Shown here: positions 13,567-27,493 of the stretch, in pieces
Layout: the number at the start of each line of letters is the position of its first letter
How positions within the stretch are numbered: position 1 is the first letter of the stretch
NCBI RefSeq assembly: GCF_051401765.1
Contig: NC_135073.1
Coordinates: forward strand, 62,001-126,000
Length of the DNA: 64,000 nucleotides
Direction of reading: 5' to 3'
From: Calliopsis andreniformis
Lineage: Eukaryota; Arthropoda; Insecta; Hymenoptera; Andrenidae
Position numbers and translations under genes: made by a program
Notes under the pieces: generated by a model
What the model saw: the letters and a program-made list of their open reading frames with translations, nothing else
Told to the model about the DNA's origin: nothing
The model's database searches: none

Positions 13567-14797
13567 ATGATTATTACAGTTAGTATAACTATTGGTATGA
13601 TTATTACGGCTATTATGGTTGTTGATATGATTATTATGATTATTATTACGATTGTTATGATTGTTGTGGTTATTATGACGATCGCTATGATTATTATGGT
13701 TGATAGTATGGTTATTATGAGTATTATTCAGATTACTATTGGCTATTATGAATATTATGGTCTTTATGGCTATTATAATGGTAATTATGATTGTTTCAAC
13801 GTTTAGTATTGTTATTGCTATAATTATTATTATTATTGTGATTCTTGGTATGATTATGACGAATATTATCGTAATCACTAAGATTATTATGGTTTTTATG
13901 ATTATTACAATTATGATGGCTATAATAATGATTATTAAGGTTATTTCCATGATTGTTCTGTTTATTATTACGATTCTTACGATTATTATAGTTAGTATAA
14001 CTATTACTATGATTATTACGGATATTATGATTGCTGCTATGATTATTATGATTATTATTACGATTGTTAGATTGTTGTAGATATTATGAGGATTACTATG
14101 ATTATTATGGTTGATGGTATGGTTATTATGATTATCATTAAGATTACTATGGCTATTATGATTATTACGGTATTTATGGCTATTATAATGGTTAATACGA
14201 TTTTTCCAAGTTTATTATGGTTATTGTTATAATTATTATTATTATTGTATTTCTTTGTATGATTATGACGAATATTATCATAATCACTAGGATTACTCTG
14301 GTGATTATGACTATTACGATTATTATGGCTATAATAATGATTATTAATGTTATTTCCATGATTATTCTGTTTACTATTACGATTCTTACGATTATTATAG
14401 TTAGTAAAACTATTACTATGATTATTACGGATATTATGATTGCTGCTGTGATTATTATGATTATTATTACGATTGTTATGGTTGTTGTGATTATTATGAC
14501 GATTGCTATGATTGTTATGGTTGATAGTGTGGTTATTATGATTATCATTCCGATTATTATGGCTATTATGATTATTATGGTTTTTATGGCTGTTATAATG
14601 GTAATTATGATTGTTTCCACGTTTATTATAGTTATTGTTATAATTATTATTATTATTCTGTTTCTTAGTATGATTATGATGATTATTATGATCAGCACTA
14701 AGGTTATTATGGTGATTATGATTATTACGGTTATTATGGCTATAATAATGTTTATTATGGTTATTTCCATGATAATTCTGTTTATTATTACGATGTT
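13567..14797 (+). repeat. Monomers i/k hybrid, a and q
   Basis: Starts are 13567, 13979 and 14388. The first has an i- or d-like front (GGTATGATTATTACGG) and a k back (CAGATTACTATTGG), and it has lost the TATT of CGTTTATTATTG (CGTTTAGTATTG at about 13800). The a monomer holds GTTGATGGTATGG at about 14110. Type q is marked by GTTAGTAAAACTATT, GCTGCTGTG, ATTCTGTTTCTTAG and ATGATCAGCACTAAGG, and leads into the next k as elsewhere. Confidence 0.78.
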
Positions 14798-16038
14798 ATG
14801 ACTATTACAGTTAGTATAACTATTGGCATGATTATTACGGCTACTAAGGTTGTTGCTATGATTATTATGATTATTATTACGATTGTTATGATTGTTGTGG
14901 TTATTATGACGATCGCTATGATTATTATGGTTGATAGTATGGTTATTATGAGTATCATTCAGATTACTATTGGCTATTATGAATATTATGGTCTTTATGG
15001 CTATTATAATGGTAATTATGATTGTTTCAACGTTTATTATTGTTATTGCTATAATTATTATTATTATTGTGATTCTTGGTATGATTATGACGAATATTAT
15101 CGTAATCACTAAGATTATTAAGGTTTTTATGATTATTACAATTATTATGGCTATAATAATGATTATTAAGGTTATTTCCATGATTATTCTGTTTATTATT
15201 ACGATTCTTACGATTATTATAGTCCGTATAACTATTACTATGATTATTACGGATATTATGCTTGCTGCTATGATTATTATGATTGTTATTTCGATTGTTA
15301 TGGTTGTTGTGACTATTATGACGATTGCTATGATTGTTATGGTTGATAGTGTGGTTATTATGATTATCATTCCGATTATTATGGCTATTATGATTATTAT
15401 GGTTTTTATGGCTGTTATAATGGTAATTATGATTGTTTCCACGTTTATTATTGTTATTGTTATAATTATTATTATTATTGTGTTACTTAGTATGATTATG
15501 ATGATTATTATGATCATCACTAAGATTATTATGGTGATTATAATTATTACGATTATTATGGCTATATTAATGATTATTAAGGTTATTTCCATGATAATTC
15601 TGTTTATTATTAAGATGTTATGATTATTACAGTTAGTATAACTATTGGTATGATTATTACGGCTATTATGGTTGTTGATATGATTATTATGATTATTATG
15701 ATTATTATTACAATTGTTATTATTGTTGTGGTTATTATGACGATTGCTATGATAATTATGGTTGGTAGTATGGTTATTATGATTATCATTCAGATTATTA
15801 TGGCTATTATGATTATTATGGTTTTTATGGCTGTTATAATGGTAATTATGATTGCTTCCACGTTTATTATTGTTATTGTTATAATTATTATTATTATTGT
15901 GTGTCTTAGTATGTATATGACGATTATTATCTTAATCACTAAGATTATTATGGTGATTATGATTATTACGATTATTATGGCTGTAATAATGATTATTAAG
16001 ATAATTTCCATGATAATTCTGTTTATTATTACGATGTT
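14798..16038 (+). repeat. Monomers k, j and p
   Basis: Starts are 14798, 15210 and 15620. This j variant lacks the GTTTAAAC site of other j monomers and instead has TTTCCACG. It also carries two private changes, GGCTATATTAATG at about 15560 and TTATTAAGATGTT at about 15608, shared with j copies at 39359, 44684 and 57379. The p monomer is 419 bp because of a 9-bp expansion. Confidence 0.8.
15683..15700 (+). repeat. 9-bp tandem expansion inside a p monomer
   Basis: ATTATTATG occurs twice in a row here where other p monomers have it once (for example the p at 18080). This makes the monomer at 15620 419 bp long instead of 410. It looks like a private replication-slippage event and keeps the triplet phase. 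Confidence 0.8.
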
Positions 16039-18489
16039 ATGATTATTACAGTTATTATAACTATTACTACGATTATTACGGCTATTATGATTGTTGCTAT
16101 GCTTATTATGATTATTATTACGATTGTTATGATTGTTGTGGTTATTATGACGATTGCTATGATTATTATGATTGATAGTATGGCTATTATGATTATCATT
16201 CAGATTATTATGGCTATTATGATTATTATGGTTTTTATAGCTGTTATAATGGTAATTATGATTGTTTCCACGTTTATTATTGTTACTGTTATAATTATTA
16301 TTATTATTGTGTTACTTAGTATGATTATGATGATTATTATGATCATCACTAAGATTATTATGGTGATTATAATTATTACGATTATTATGGCTATAATAAT
16401 GATTATTAAGGTTATTTCCATGATAATTCTGTTTATTATTACAATGTTATGATTATTACAGTTAGTATAACTATTGGTATGATTATTACGGCTATTATGG
16501 TTGTTGATATGATTATTATGATTATTATTACAATTGTTATTATTGTTGTGGTTATTATGACGATTGCTACGATAATTATGGTTGGTAGTATGGTTATTAT
16601 GATTATCATTCCGATTATTGTGGCTATTACGATTGTTATGGATTTTACGGCTATTATAATGGTTATTTTGATTGTTTCCAAGTTTATTATGGTCATTATT
16701 ATGGCTATTATGTTCCTTAGCATGATTATGACGAATATTATCATAATCACTAAGATTATTCTGGTGATTATGACTATTACGATTATTGTGGCTATAGTAA
16801 CGATTAGTAAGGTTATTTCCATGATTATTGTGTTTATTATTACGATGTTATGATTATTACAGTTAGTAAAACTATTACTATGATTATTACGGCTATTATG
16901 ATACCTGCTTTGATTATTATGATTATAGTTACGATTGTTATGATTGCTGTGGTTATTATGACGATTGCAATGATTATTATGGTTGATAGTATGGTTATTA
17001 TGATTATCGTACAGATTATTATGGCTCTTATGATTATTATGGTTTGTATGCCTATTATAATGGTTATTATGATTTTTCCAAATTTATTATGGTCATTATT
17101 ATGATTCTTATTATTATTGTGTTACTTAGTACGATTATGACTATTATTATGATCATCACAAAGATTATTATTGTGATTATGATTATTACGATTATTATGG
17201 CTATAATAATGACTAGTAAGGTTATTTCTATGATTATTCTGTTTATTATTACGATAGATACGATTATTATCGTTAGTATAGCTATTACTATGATTATTAT
17301 GGCTATTATGCTTGTTGCTATGATTATTATGGTTATCATTGCGATTGTTATAATTGTTGTGGTTATTATGACGATTACTATGATTATTATGGTTGATCGT
17401 ATGGTAATTATGATCACCATTCTGATTATTATAGCTATTATGATTATTATGGTTTTTATGTCTGCTATAATGGTTATTATGATTGTTTCCAGGTTTATTA
17501 TGGTTATTATAATGATTATTATTATTATTGTGTTTCTTAGTATGATTATGATGACTATTATGATCAACACTAAGATTATTCTGGTGATTATGACTATTCC
17601 GATTATTATGGCTATAATAACGATTATTATGGTTATTTCCATGATAATTCTGCTAATTATTACGATGTTATGATTATTACAGTTAGTATAACTATTACTA
17701 TGATTATTACGGCTATTATGATTGTTGCTATGATTATTAGGATTAATACTCCAATTGTTATGATTGTTGTGGTTATTATGACGATTACTATGATTATTTT
17801 GGTTGATAATATGGTTATTATGATTATCGTACAGATTATTATGGCTATTATGATTATTATGGTTTTTATGGCTGTTATAATGGTAATTATGATTGTTTCC
17901 ACGTTTATTATTGTTACTGTTATAATTATTATTATTATTGTGTTACTTAGTATGATTATGATGATTATTATGATCATCACTAAGATTATTATGGTGATTA
18001 TAATTATTACGATTATTATGGCTATAATAATGATTATTAAGGTTATTTCCATGATAATTCTGTTTATTATTACAATGTTATGATTATTACAGTTAGTATA
18101 ACTATTGGTATGATTATTACGGCTATTATGGTTGTTGATATGATTATTATGATTATTATTACAATTGTTATTATTGTTGTGGTTATTATGACGATTGCTA
18201 TGGTAATTATGGTTGGTAGTATGGTTATTATGATTATCATTCAGATTATTATGGCTATTATGATTATTATGGTTTTTATGGCTGTTATAATGGTAATTAT
18301 GATTGCTTCCACGTTTATTATTGTTATTGTTATAATTATTATTATTATTGTGTGTCTTAGTATGTATATGACGATTATTATCTTAATCACTAAGATTATT
18401 ATGGTGATTATGATTATTACGATTATTATGGCTGTAATAATGATTATTAAGATAATTTCCATGATAATTCTGTTTATTATTACGATGTT
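16039..18489 (+). repeat. 6-mer higher-order repeat l-d-m-n-o-p (2451 bp), first site
   Basis: Monomers start at 16039 (l), 16449 (d), 16850 (m), 17260 (n), 17670 (o) and 18080 (p). Type m is marked by GTTAGTAAAAC with ATGATACCTGC and ATGCCTATTATAATGG; n by ACGATAGATACG, TTGATCGTATGG and GATCACCATTC; o by GGATTAATACTCCAATTG and GTTGATAATATGG; p by GTGTGTCTTAG. The same unit of identical length occurs at 25043-27493 and, in another phase, at 47557-54508. Confidence 0.9.
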
Positions 18490-20130
18490 ATGATTATTAC
18501 AGTTAGTATAACTATTGGTATGATTATTACGGCTATTATGGTTGTTGATATGATTATTATGATTATTATTACAATTGTTATTATTGTTGTGGTTATTATG
18601 ACGATTGCTATGATAATTATGGTTGGTAGTATGGTTATTATGATTATCATTCAGATTATTATGGCTATTATGATTATTATGAGTTTTATGGCTATTATAA
18701 TGGTTATTATGATGGCTTCCAGGTTTATCATGGTTATTATTATGATTACTATGGTTATTATGTTTCTTAGTGTGAATATGACGAATATTATGATCATCAC
18801 TAAGATGATTATGGTGATTATGACTATTACGATTATTATGGCTATAATAACGATTATTAAGGTTATTTCCATGATAATTCTGTTTATTATTACGATGTGA
18901 TGGTTATTGCAGTTAGTTTAACTATTACAATGATTATTACGGCTGTTATGATTGTTGCTACGATTATTATGATTATTATTGTGATTGGTATGATTGTCGT
19001 GGTTATTATGATGATTACTATGATTATTATGATTGATAGTATGGCTATTATGATTATCATTCAGATTATTATGGCTATTATGATTATTATGGTTTTTATG
19101 GCTATTATAACGGTTATTATGGTTGTTTCCAAGTTTATTATGTTTATTATTATGATTATTATTATTATTACGTATCTTAGTATGATTATGTTGCTTATTA
19201 TGATCATTGTTAAGATTATTATGGTGACTATGACTCTTACGATTATTGTGGCTATAATAACGATTACTAAGGTTATTTCCATGATTATTGTGTTTATTAT
19301 TACGATGTTATGATTATTACTGTTAGTATAACTATTACTATGAATATTACGGCTATTATGATTGTTGCTATGATTAATAGGATTATTACTACGATTGTTA
19401 TGATTGTTGTGGTTATTATGACGATGACTATGATTATTATGGTTGATAGTATGGTTATTATGATTATCATTCAGGTTATTATGGCTATTATGATTATTAT
19501 GGTTTTTATGTCTATTATAATGGTAATTATGATTGATTCCACGCTTATTATTGTTATTGCTATAATTATTATTATTATTGTGTTTCTTAGTATGATTATG
19601 ACGAATATTATCATAATCACTAAGATTATTATGGTGTTTATGATTATTACGATTATTATGGCTATAATAAAGATTATTAAGGTTATGTCCATGATTATTC
19701 TGTTTATTATTACGATTCTTACGATTATTATAGTTAGTAAAACTATTACTATGATTATTACGGATATTATGATTGCTGCTGTGATTATTATGATTATTAT
19801 TACGATTGTTATGGTTGTTGTGATTATTATGACGATTGCTATGATTGTTATGGTTGATAGTGTGGTTATTATGATTATCATTCCGATTATTATGGCTATT
19901 ATCATTATTATGGTTTTTATGGCTGTTATAATGGTAATTATGATTGTTTCCACGTTTATTATAGTTATTGTTATAATTATTATTATTATTCTGTTTCTTA
20001 GTATGATTATGATGATTATTATGATCAGCACTAAGGTTATTATGGTGATTATGATTATTACGGTTATTATGGCTATAATAATGTTTATTATGGTTATTTC
20101 CATGATAATTCTGTTTATTATTACGATGTT
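18490..20130 (+). repeat. Monomers p/f, g, h/r and q
   Basis: Starts are 18490, 18900, 19310 and 19721. The first has a p front (GTTGGTAGTATGG with ATCATTCAG) and switches to f by ATTATGAGTTTTATGG at about 18676. The monomer at 19310 has an h front and an r back marked by GATTGATTCCACGC and GGTTATGTCC. The block recurs 11463 bp downstream at 29953-31593 with only isolated differences noted (for example ATTATCATTATTATGG at about 19907). Confidence 0.82.
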
Positions 20131-20542
20131 ATGACTATTACAGTTAGTATAACTATTGGCATGATTATTACGGCTACTAAGGTTGTTGCTATGATTATTA
20201 TGATTATTATTACGATTGTTATGATTGTTGTGGTTATTATGACGATCGCTATGATTATTATGGTTGATAGTATGGTTATTATGAGTATCATTCAGATTAC
20301 TATTGGCTATTATGAATATTATGGTCTTTATGGCTATTATAATGGTAATTATGATTGTTTCAACGTTTATTATTGTTATTGCTATAATTATTATTATTAT
20401 TGTGATTCTTGGTATGATTATGACGAATATTATCGTAATCACTAAGATTATTATGGTTTTTATGATTATTACAATTATGATGGCTATAATAATGATTATT
20501 AAGGTTATTTCCATGATTGTTCTGTTTATTATTACGATTCTT
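20131..20542 (+). repeat. Type k monomer before a 10-mer copy
   Basis: This monomer matches the k at 61, with GGCTACTAAGG and the ATTGGCTATTATG segment, and is 412 bp. It is followed by an a monomer whose first triplets read CTTGCGATT instead of CTTACGATT. That private change is shared with the a at 32006 and so helps define the 11463-bp re-copy. Confidence 0.8.
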
Positions 20543-23500
20543 GCGATTATTATAGTTAGTATAACTATTACTATGATTATTACGGATATTATGATTGCTG
20601 CTATGATTATTATGATTATTATTACGATTGTTAGATTGTTGTAGATGTTATGAGGATTACTATGATTATTATGGTTGATAGTATGGTTATTATGATTATC
20701 ATTAAGATTACTATGGCTATTATGATTATTACGGTATTTATGGCTATTATAATGGTTAATACGATTTTTCCAAGTTTATTATGGTTATTGTTATAATTAT
20801 TATTATTATTGTATTTCTTTGTATGATTATGACGAATATTATCATAATCACTAAGATTACTCTGGTGATTATGACTATTACGATTATTATGGCTATAATA
20901 ATGATTATTAATGTTATTTCCATGATTATTCTGTTTACTATTACGATTCTTACGATTGTTATAGTTAGTATAACTATTACTATGATTATTATGGCTATTA
21001 TGCTTGTTGCTATGATTATCATGATTGTTATTATGATTATTAGGATTATTATAGTTATAATGACGATTGCTATGGTTATTATGGTTGACATTGTGGTTAT
21101 TATGATTATCATTCTGATTATTATGGCTATTATGATTATTATGGTTTTTATGGCTATTATAATGGTAATTATGATTTTTCCCAGTTTATCATGGTTATTA
21201 TTATGATCATTATGATTATTATGTTTCATAGTATGATTATGACGTATATTATGATCATCACTAAGATTATTCTGGTGATTATGACTATTACGATTATTAT
21301 AGCAATAATAACGATCATTAAGGTTATTTCCATGATTATTCTGTTTATTATTACGATTCTTACGATTATTATAGTTAGTATAACTATTACTATGATTATT
21401 ACGGATATTATGATTGCTGCTATGATTATTATGATTGTTATTTCGATTGTTATGGTTGTTGTGACTATTATGACGATTGCTATGATTGTTATGGTTGATA
21501 GTGTGGTTATTATGATTATCATTCCGATTATTATGGCTATTATGATTATTATGGTTTTTATGGCTGTTATAATGGTAATTATGATTGTTTCCACGTTTAT
21601 TATTGTTATTGTTATAATTATTATTATTATTGTGTTACTTAGTATGATTATGATGATTATTATGATCATCACTAAGATTATTATGGTGATTATAATTATT
21701 ACGATTATTATGGCTATAATAATGATTATTAAGGTTATTTCCATGATAATTCTGTTTATTATTACGATGTTATGATTATTACAGTTAGTATAACTATTGG
21801 TATGATTATTACGGCTATTATGGTTGTTGATATGATTATTATGATTATTATTACAATTGTTACTATTGTTGTGGTTATTATGACGATTGCTATGATAATT
21901 ATGGTTGGTAGTATGGTTATTATGATTATCATTCCGATTATTGTGGCTATTACGATTGTTATGGATTTTACGGCTATTATAATGGTTATTTTGATTATTT
22001 CCAAGTTTATTATGGTCATTATTATGGCTATTATGTTCCTTAGCATGATTATGACGAATATTATCATAATCACTAAGATTATTCTGGTGATTATGACTAT
22101 TACGATTATTGTGGCTATAATAACGATTAGTAAGGTTATTTCCATGATTATTGTGTTTATTATTACGATGTTATGATTATTACAGTTAGTATAACTATTA
22201 CTATGATTATTACGGCTATTATGATTGCTGCTTTGATTATTATGATTATAGTTACGATTGTTATGATTGTTGAGGTTATTATGACGATTGCTAGATAATT
22301 ATGGTTGGTAGTATGGTTATTATGATTATCATTCAGATTATTATGGCTATTGTGATTATTATGGTTTTCATGGCTATTATAATGGTAATAATGATTGTTT
22401 CCACGTTTACAATTGTTATTGTTATAAATTATTATTATTATTGTGTTTCTTAGTATGATTATGATGATTATTATGATCATCACTAAGATTATTATGGTGA
22501 TTATGATTATTACAATTATTATGGCTATAATAATGATTATTAAGGTTATTTCCATGATAATTCTGTTTATTATTACGATGTTATGATTATTACAGTTAGT
22601 ATAACTATTACTACGATTATTACGGCTATTATGATTGTTGCTATGCTTATTATGATTATTATTACGATTGTTATGATTGTTGTGCTTATTATGTCGATTG
22701 CTATGATTATTTTGGTTGATAGTATGGTTATTATGATTATCGTACAGATTATTATGGCTATTATGATTATTATGAGTTTTATGGCTATTATAATGGTTAT
22801 TATGATGGCTTCCAGGTTTATCATGGTTATTATTATGATTACTATGGTTATTATGTCTCTTAGTGTGAATATGACGAATATTATGATCATCACTAAGATG
22901 ATTATGGTGATTATGACTATTACGATTATTATGGCTATAATAACGATTATTAAGGTTATTTCCATGATAATTCTGTTTATTATTACGATGTGATGGTTAT
23001 TGCAGTTAGTTTAACTATTACAATGATTATTACGGCTGTTATGATTGTTGCTACGATTATTATGATTATTATTGTGATTGGTATGATTGTCGTGGTTATT
23101 ATGATGATTACTATGATTATTATGATTGATAGTATGGCTATTATGATTATCATTCAGATTATTATGGCTATTATGATTATTACGGTTTTTATGGCTATTA
23201 TAACGGTTATTATGATTGTTTCCAAGTTTATTATGTTTATTATTATGATTATTATTATTATTACGTATCTTAGTATGATTATGTTGCTTATTATGATCAT
23301 TGTTAAGATTATTATGGTGACTATGACTCTTACGATTATTGTGGCTATAATAACGATTACTAAGGTTATTTCCATGATTATTGTGTTTATTATTACGATG
23401 TTATGATTATTACTGTTAGTATAACTATTACTATGAATATTACGGCTATTATGATTGTTGCTATGATTAATAGGATTATTACTACGATTGTTATGATTGT

Positions 23501-24632
23501 TGTGGTTATTATGACGATGACTATGATTATTATGGTTGATAGTATAGTTATTATGATTATCGTACAGATTAATATAGCTATTATGATTATTATGGTTTGT
23601 ATGTCTATTATAATGGTTATTATGATTTTTCCAAATTTTTTATGGTCATTATTATGATTCTTATTATTATTGTGTTACATAGTATGATTATGACTATTAT
23701 TATGATCAACACAAAGATTATTATTGTGATTATGATTATTACGATTATTATGGCTATAATAATGATTAGTAAGGTTATTTCTATGATTATTCTGTTTATT
23801 ATTACGATGTTATGATTATTACAGTTAGTATAACTATTGGTATGATTATTACGGCTATTATGGTTGTTGATATGATTATTATGATTATTATTACAATTGT
23901 TATTATTGTTGTGGTTATTATGACGATGACTATGATTATTATGGTTGATAGTATGGTTATTATGATTATCATTCAGGTTATTATGGCTATTATGATTATT
24001 ATGGTTTTTATGTCTATTATAATGGTTATTACGATTGTTTCCAGGTTTATTATGTCTATTGTTATAATTATTATTATTATTGTATTTCTTAGTATGATTA
24101 TGACGAAAATTATCATTATCACTAAGATTACTCTGGTGATTATGACTATTACGATTATTATGGCTATAATAATGATTATTAAGGTTATTTCCATGATTAT
24201 TCTGTTTATTATTACGATTCTTACGATTATTATAGTCCGTATAACTATTACTATGATTATTACAGATATTATGCTTGCTGCTATGATTATTATGATTGTT
24301 ATTTCGATTGTTATGGTTGTTGTGACTATTATGACGATTGCTATGATTGTTATGGTTGATAGTGTGGTTATTATGATTATCATTCCGATTATTATGGCTA
24401 TTATGATTATTATGGTTTTTATGGCTGTTATAATGGTAATTATGATTGTTTAAACGTTTATTATTGTTATTGTTATAATTATTATTATTATTGTGTTACT
24501 TAGTATGATTATGATGATTATTATGATCATCACTAAGATTATTATGGTGATTATAATTATTACGATTATTATGGCTATAATAATGATTATTAACGTTATT
24601 TCCATGATAATTCTGTTTATTATTACGATGTT
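20543..24632 (+). repeat. 10-mer higher-order repeat, copy 4 (4090 bp), dispersed
   Basis: The order a-b-c-d-e-f-g-h-i-j is complete, with starts at 20543, 20952, 21362, 21772, 22173, 22583, 22993, 23403, 23812 and 24223. It differs from the tandem copies at 473-8656 in several places: e has GGTTGGTAGTATGG rather than GGTTGGAAG, h lacks the extra T, and j keeps a plain tail ending in TTAACGTT. The plain j tail followed by p (24633) looks like the ancestral arrangement; the j/k junction of the tandem copies would then be derived. Confidence 0.88.
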
Positions 24633-25042
24633 ATGATTATTACAGTTAGTATAACTATTGGTATGATTATTACGGCTATTATGGTTGTTGATATGATTAT
24701 TATGATTATTATTACAATTGTTATTATTGTTGTGGTTATTATGACGATTGCTATGATAATTATGGTTGGTAGTATGGTTATTATGATTATCATTCAGATT
24801 ATTATGGCTATTATGATTATTATGGTTTTTATGGCTGTTATAATGGTAATTATGATTGCTTCCACGTTTATTATTGTTATTGTTATAATTATTATTATTA
24901 TTGTGTGTCTTAGTATGTATATGACGATTATTATCTTAATCACTAAGATTATTATGGTGATTATGATTATTACGATTATTATGGCTGTAATAATGATTAT
25001 TAAGATAATTTCCATGATAATTCTGTTTATTATTACGATGTT
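24633..25042 (+). repeat. Type p monomer linking the 10-mer to the 6-mer
   Basis: It carries the p marks GTGTGTCTTAGTATG and GCTGTAATAATG with AAGATAATTTCC. It sits between j (24223) and l (25043). The j-p segment matches 11928-12747, which lies 12295 bp upstream. Confidence 0.8.
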
Positions 25043-27493
25043 ATGATTATTACAGTTAGTATAACTATTACTACGATTATTACGGCTATTATGATTGTTG
25101 CTATGCTTATTATGATTATTATTACGATTGTTATGATTGTTGTGGTTATTATGACGATTGCTATGATTATTATGATTGATAGTATGGCTATTATGATTAT
25201 CATTCAGATTATTATGGCTATTATGATTATTATGGTTTTTATGGCTGTTATAATGGTAATTATGATTGTTTCCACGTTTATTATTGTTACTGTTATAATT
25301 ATTATTATTATTGTGTTACTTAGTATGATTATGATGATTATTATGATCATCACTAAGATTATTATGGTGATTATAATTATTACGATTATTATGGCTATAA
25401 TAATGATTATTAAGGTTATTTCCATGATAATTCTGTTTATTATTACAATGTTATGATTATTACAGTTAGTATAACTATTCGTATGATTATTACGGCTATT
25501 ATGGTTGTTGATATGATTATTATGATTATTATTACAATTGTTATTATTGTTGTGGTTATTATGACGATTGCTACGATAATTATGGTTGGTAGTATGGTTA
25601 TTATGATTATCATTCCGATTATTGTGGCTATTACGATTGTTATGGATTTTACGGCTATTATAATGGTTATTTTGATTGTTTCCAAGTTTATTATGGTCAT
25701 TATTATGGCTATTATGTTCCTTAGCATGATTATGACGAATATTATCATAATCACTAAGATTATTCTGGTGATTATGACTATTACGATTATTGTGGCTATA
25801 ATAACGATTAGTAAGGTTATTTCCATGATTATTGTGTTTATTATTACGATGTTATGATTATTACAGTTAGTAAAACTATTACTATGATTATTACGGCTAT
25901 TATGATACCTGCTTTGATTATTATGATTATAGTTACGATTGTTATGATTGCTGTGGTTATTATGACGATTGCAATGATTATTATGGTTGATAGTATGGTT
26001 ATTATGATTATCGTACAGATTATTATGGCTCTTATGATTATTATGGTTTGTATGCCTATTATAATGGTTATTATGATTTTTCCAAATTTATTATGGTCAT
26101 TATTATGATTCTTATTATTATTGTGTTACTTAGTACGATTATGACTATTATTATGATCATCACAAAGATTATTATTGTGATTATGATTATTACGATTATT
26201 ATGGCTATAATAATGACTAGTAAGGTTATTTCTATGATTATTCTGTTTATTATTACGATAGATACGATTATTATCGTTAGTATAGCTATTACTATGATTA
26301 TTATGGCTATTATGCTTGTTGCTATGATTATTATGGTTATCATTGCGATTGTTATAATTGTTGTGGTTATTATGACGATTACTATGATTATTATGGTTGA
26401 TCGTATGGTAATTATGATCACCATTCTGATTATTATAGCTATTATGATTATTATGGTTTTTATGTCTGCTATAATGGTTATTATGATTGTTTCCAGGTTT
26501 ATTATGGTTATTATAATGATTATTATTATTATTGTGTTTCTTAGTATGATTATGATGACTATTATGATCAACACTAAGATTATTCTGGTGATTATGACTA
26601 TTCCGATTATTATGGCTATAATAACGATTATTATGGTTATTTCCATGATAATTCTGCTAATTATTACGATGTTATGATTATTACAGTTAGTATAACTATT
26701 ACTATGATTATTACGGCTATTATGATTGTTGCTATGATTATTAGGATTAATACTCCAATTGTTATGATTGTTGTGGTTATTATGACGATTACTATGATTA
26801 TTTTGGTTGATAATATGGTTATTATGATTATCGTACAGATTATTATGGCTATTATGATTATTATGGTTTTTATGGCTGTTATAATGGTAATTATGATTGT
26901 TTCCACGTTTATTATTGTTACTGTTATAATTATTATTATTATTGTGTTACTTAGTATGATTATGATGATTATTATGATCATCACTAAGATTATTATGGTG
27001 ATTATAATTATTACGATTATTATGGCTATAATAATGATTATTAAGGTTATTTCCATGATAATTCTGTTTATTATTACAATGTTATGATTATTACAGTTAG
27101 TATAACTATTGGTATGATTATTACGGCTATTATGGTTGTTGATATGATTATTATGATTATTATTACAATTGTTATTATTGTTGTGGTTATTATGACGATT
27201 GCTATGGTAATTATGGTTGGTAGTATGGTTATTATGATTATCATTCAGATTATTATGGCTATTATGATTATTATGGTTTTTATGGCTGTTATAATGGTAA
27301 TTATGATTGCTTCCACGTTTATTATTGTTATTGTTATAATTATTATTATTATTGTGTGTCTTAGTATGTATATGACGATTATTATCTTAATCACTAAGAT
27401 TATTATGGAGATTATGATTATTACGATTATTATGGCTGTAATAACGATTACTAAGTTTATTTCCATGATTATTGTGTTTATTATTACGATGTT
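25043..27493 (+). repeat. 6-mer higher-order repeat l-d-m-n-o-p (2451 bp), second site
   Basis: Starts are 25043, 25453, 25854, 26264, 26674 and 27084. From about 25.2 kb to 27.4 kb it matches the first site at a constant offset of 9004 bp. Differences include CTATTCGTATG in d at about 25485 (others CTATTGGTATG). The final p has GGAGATTATG and changes its tail to ACTAAGTTTATTTCC, after which an h-like monomer follows rather than another l or m. Confidence 0.88.

Noticed and set aside
13375..13950. Asn/His-rich minus-strand peptide segments resembling low-complexity proteins of AT-rich genomes
   Set aside because: They are simply ATT/ATG read as AAT/CAT on the other strand after a phase shift in k monomers; there is no start context or conservation pointing to translation.
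14192..15592. 466-codon minus-strand frame, the longest in the window
   Set aside because: It crosses a, q, k and j monomers and exists only because the 2-bp differences in a and k happen to restore the phase. Homologous monomers elsewhere break it.
16039..16853. 137-codon frames that each span one monomer and overlap the next by ATGA, like translationally coupled genes
   Set aside because: The overlap is fixed by the monomer sequence ATGTTATGATTATT at every junction, and no ribosome-binding-like sequence is associated. It is a geometric consequence of a 410-bp period, not an operon.
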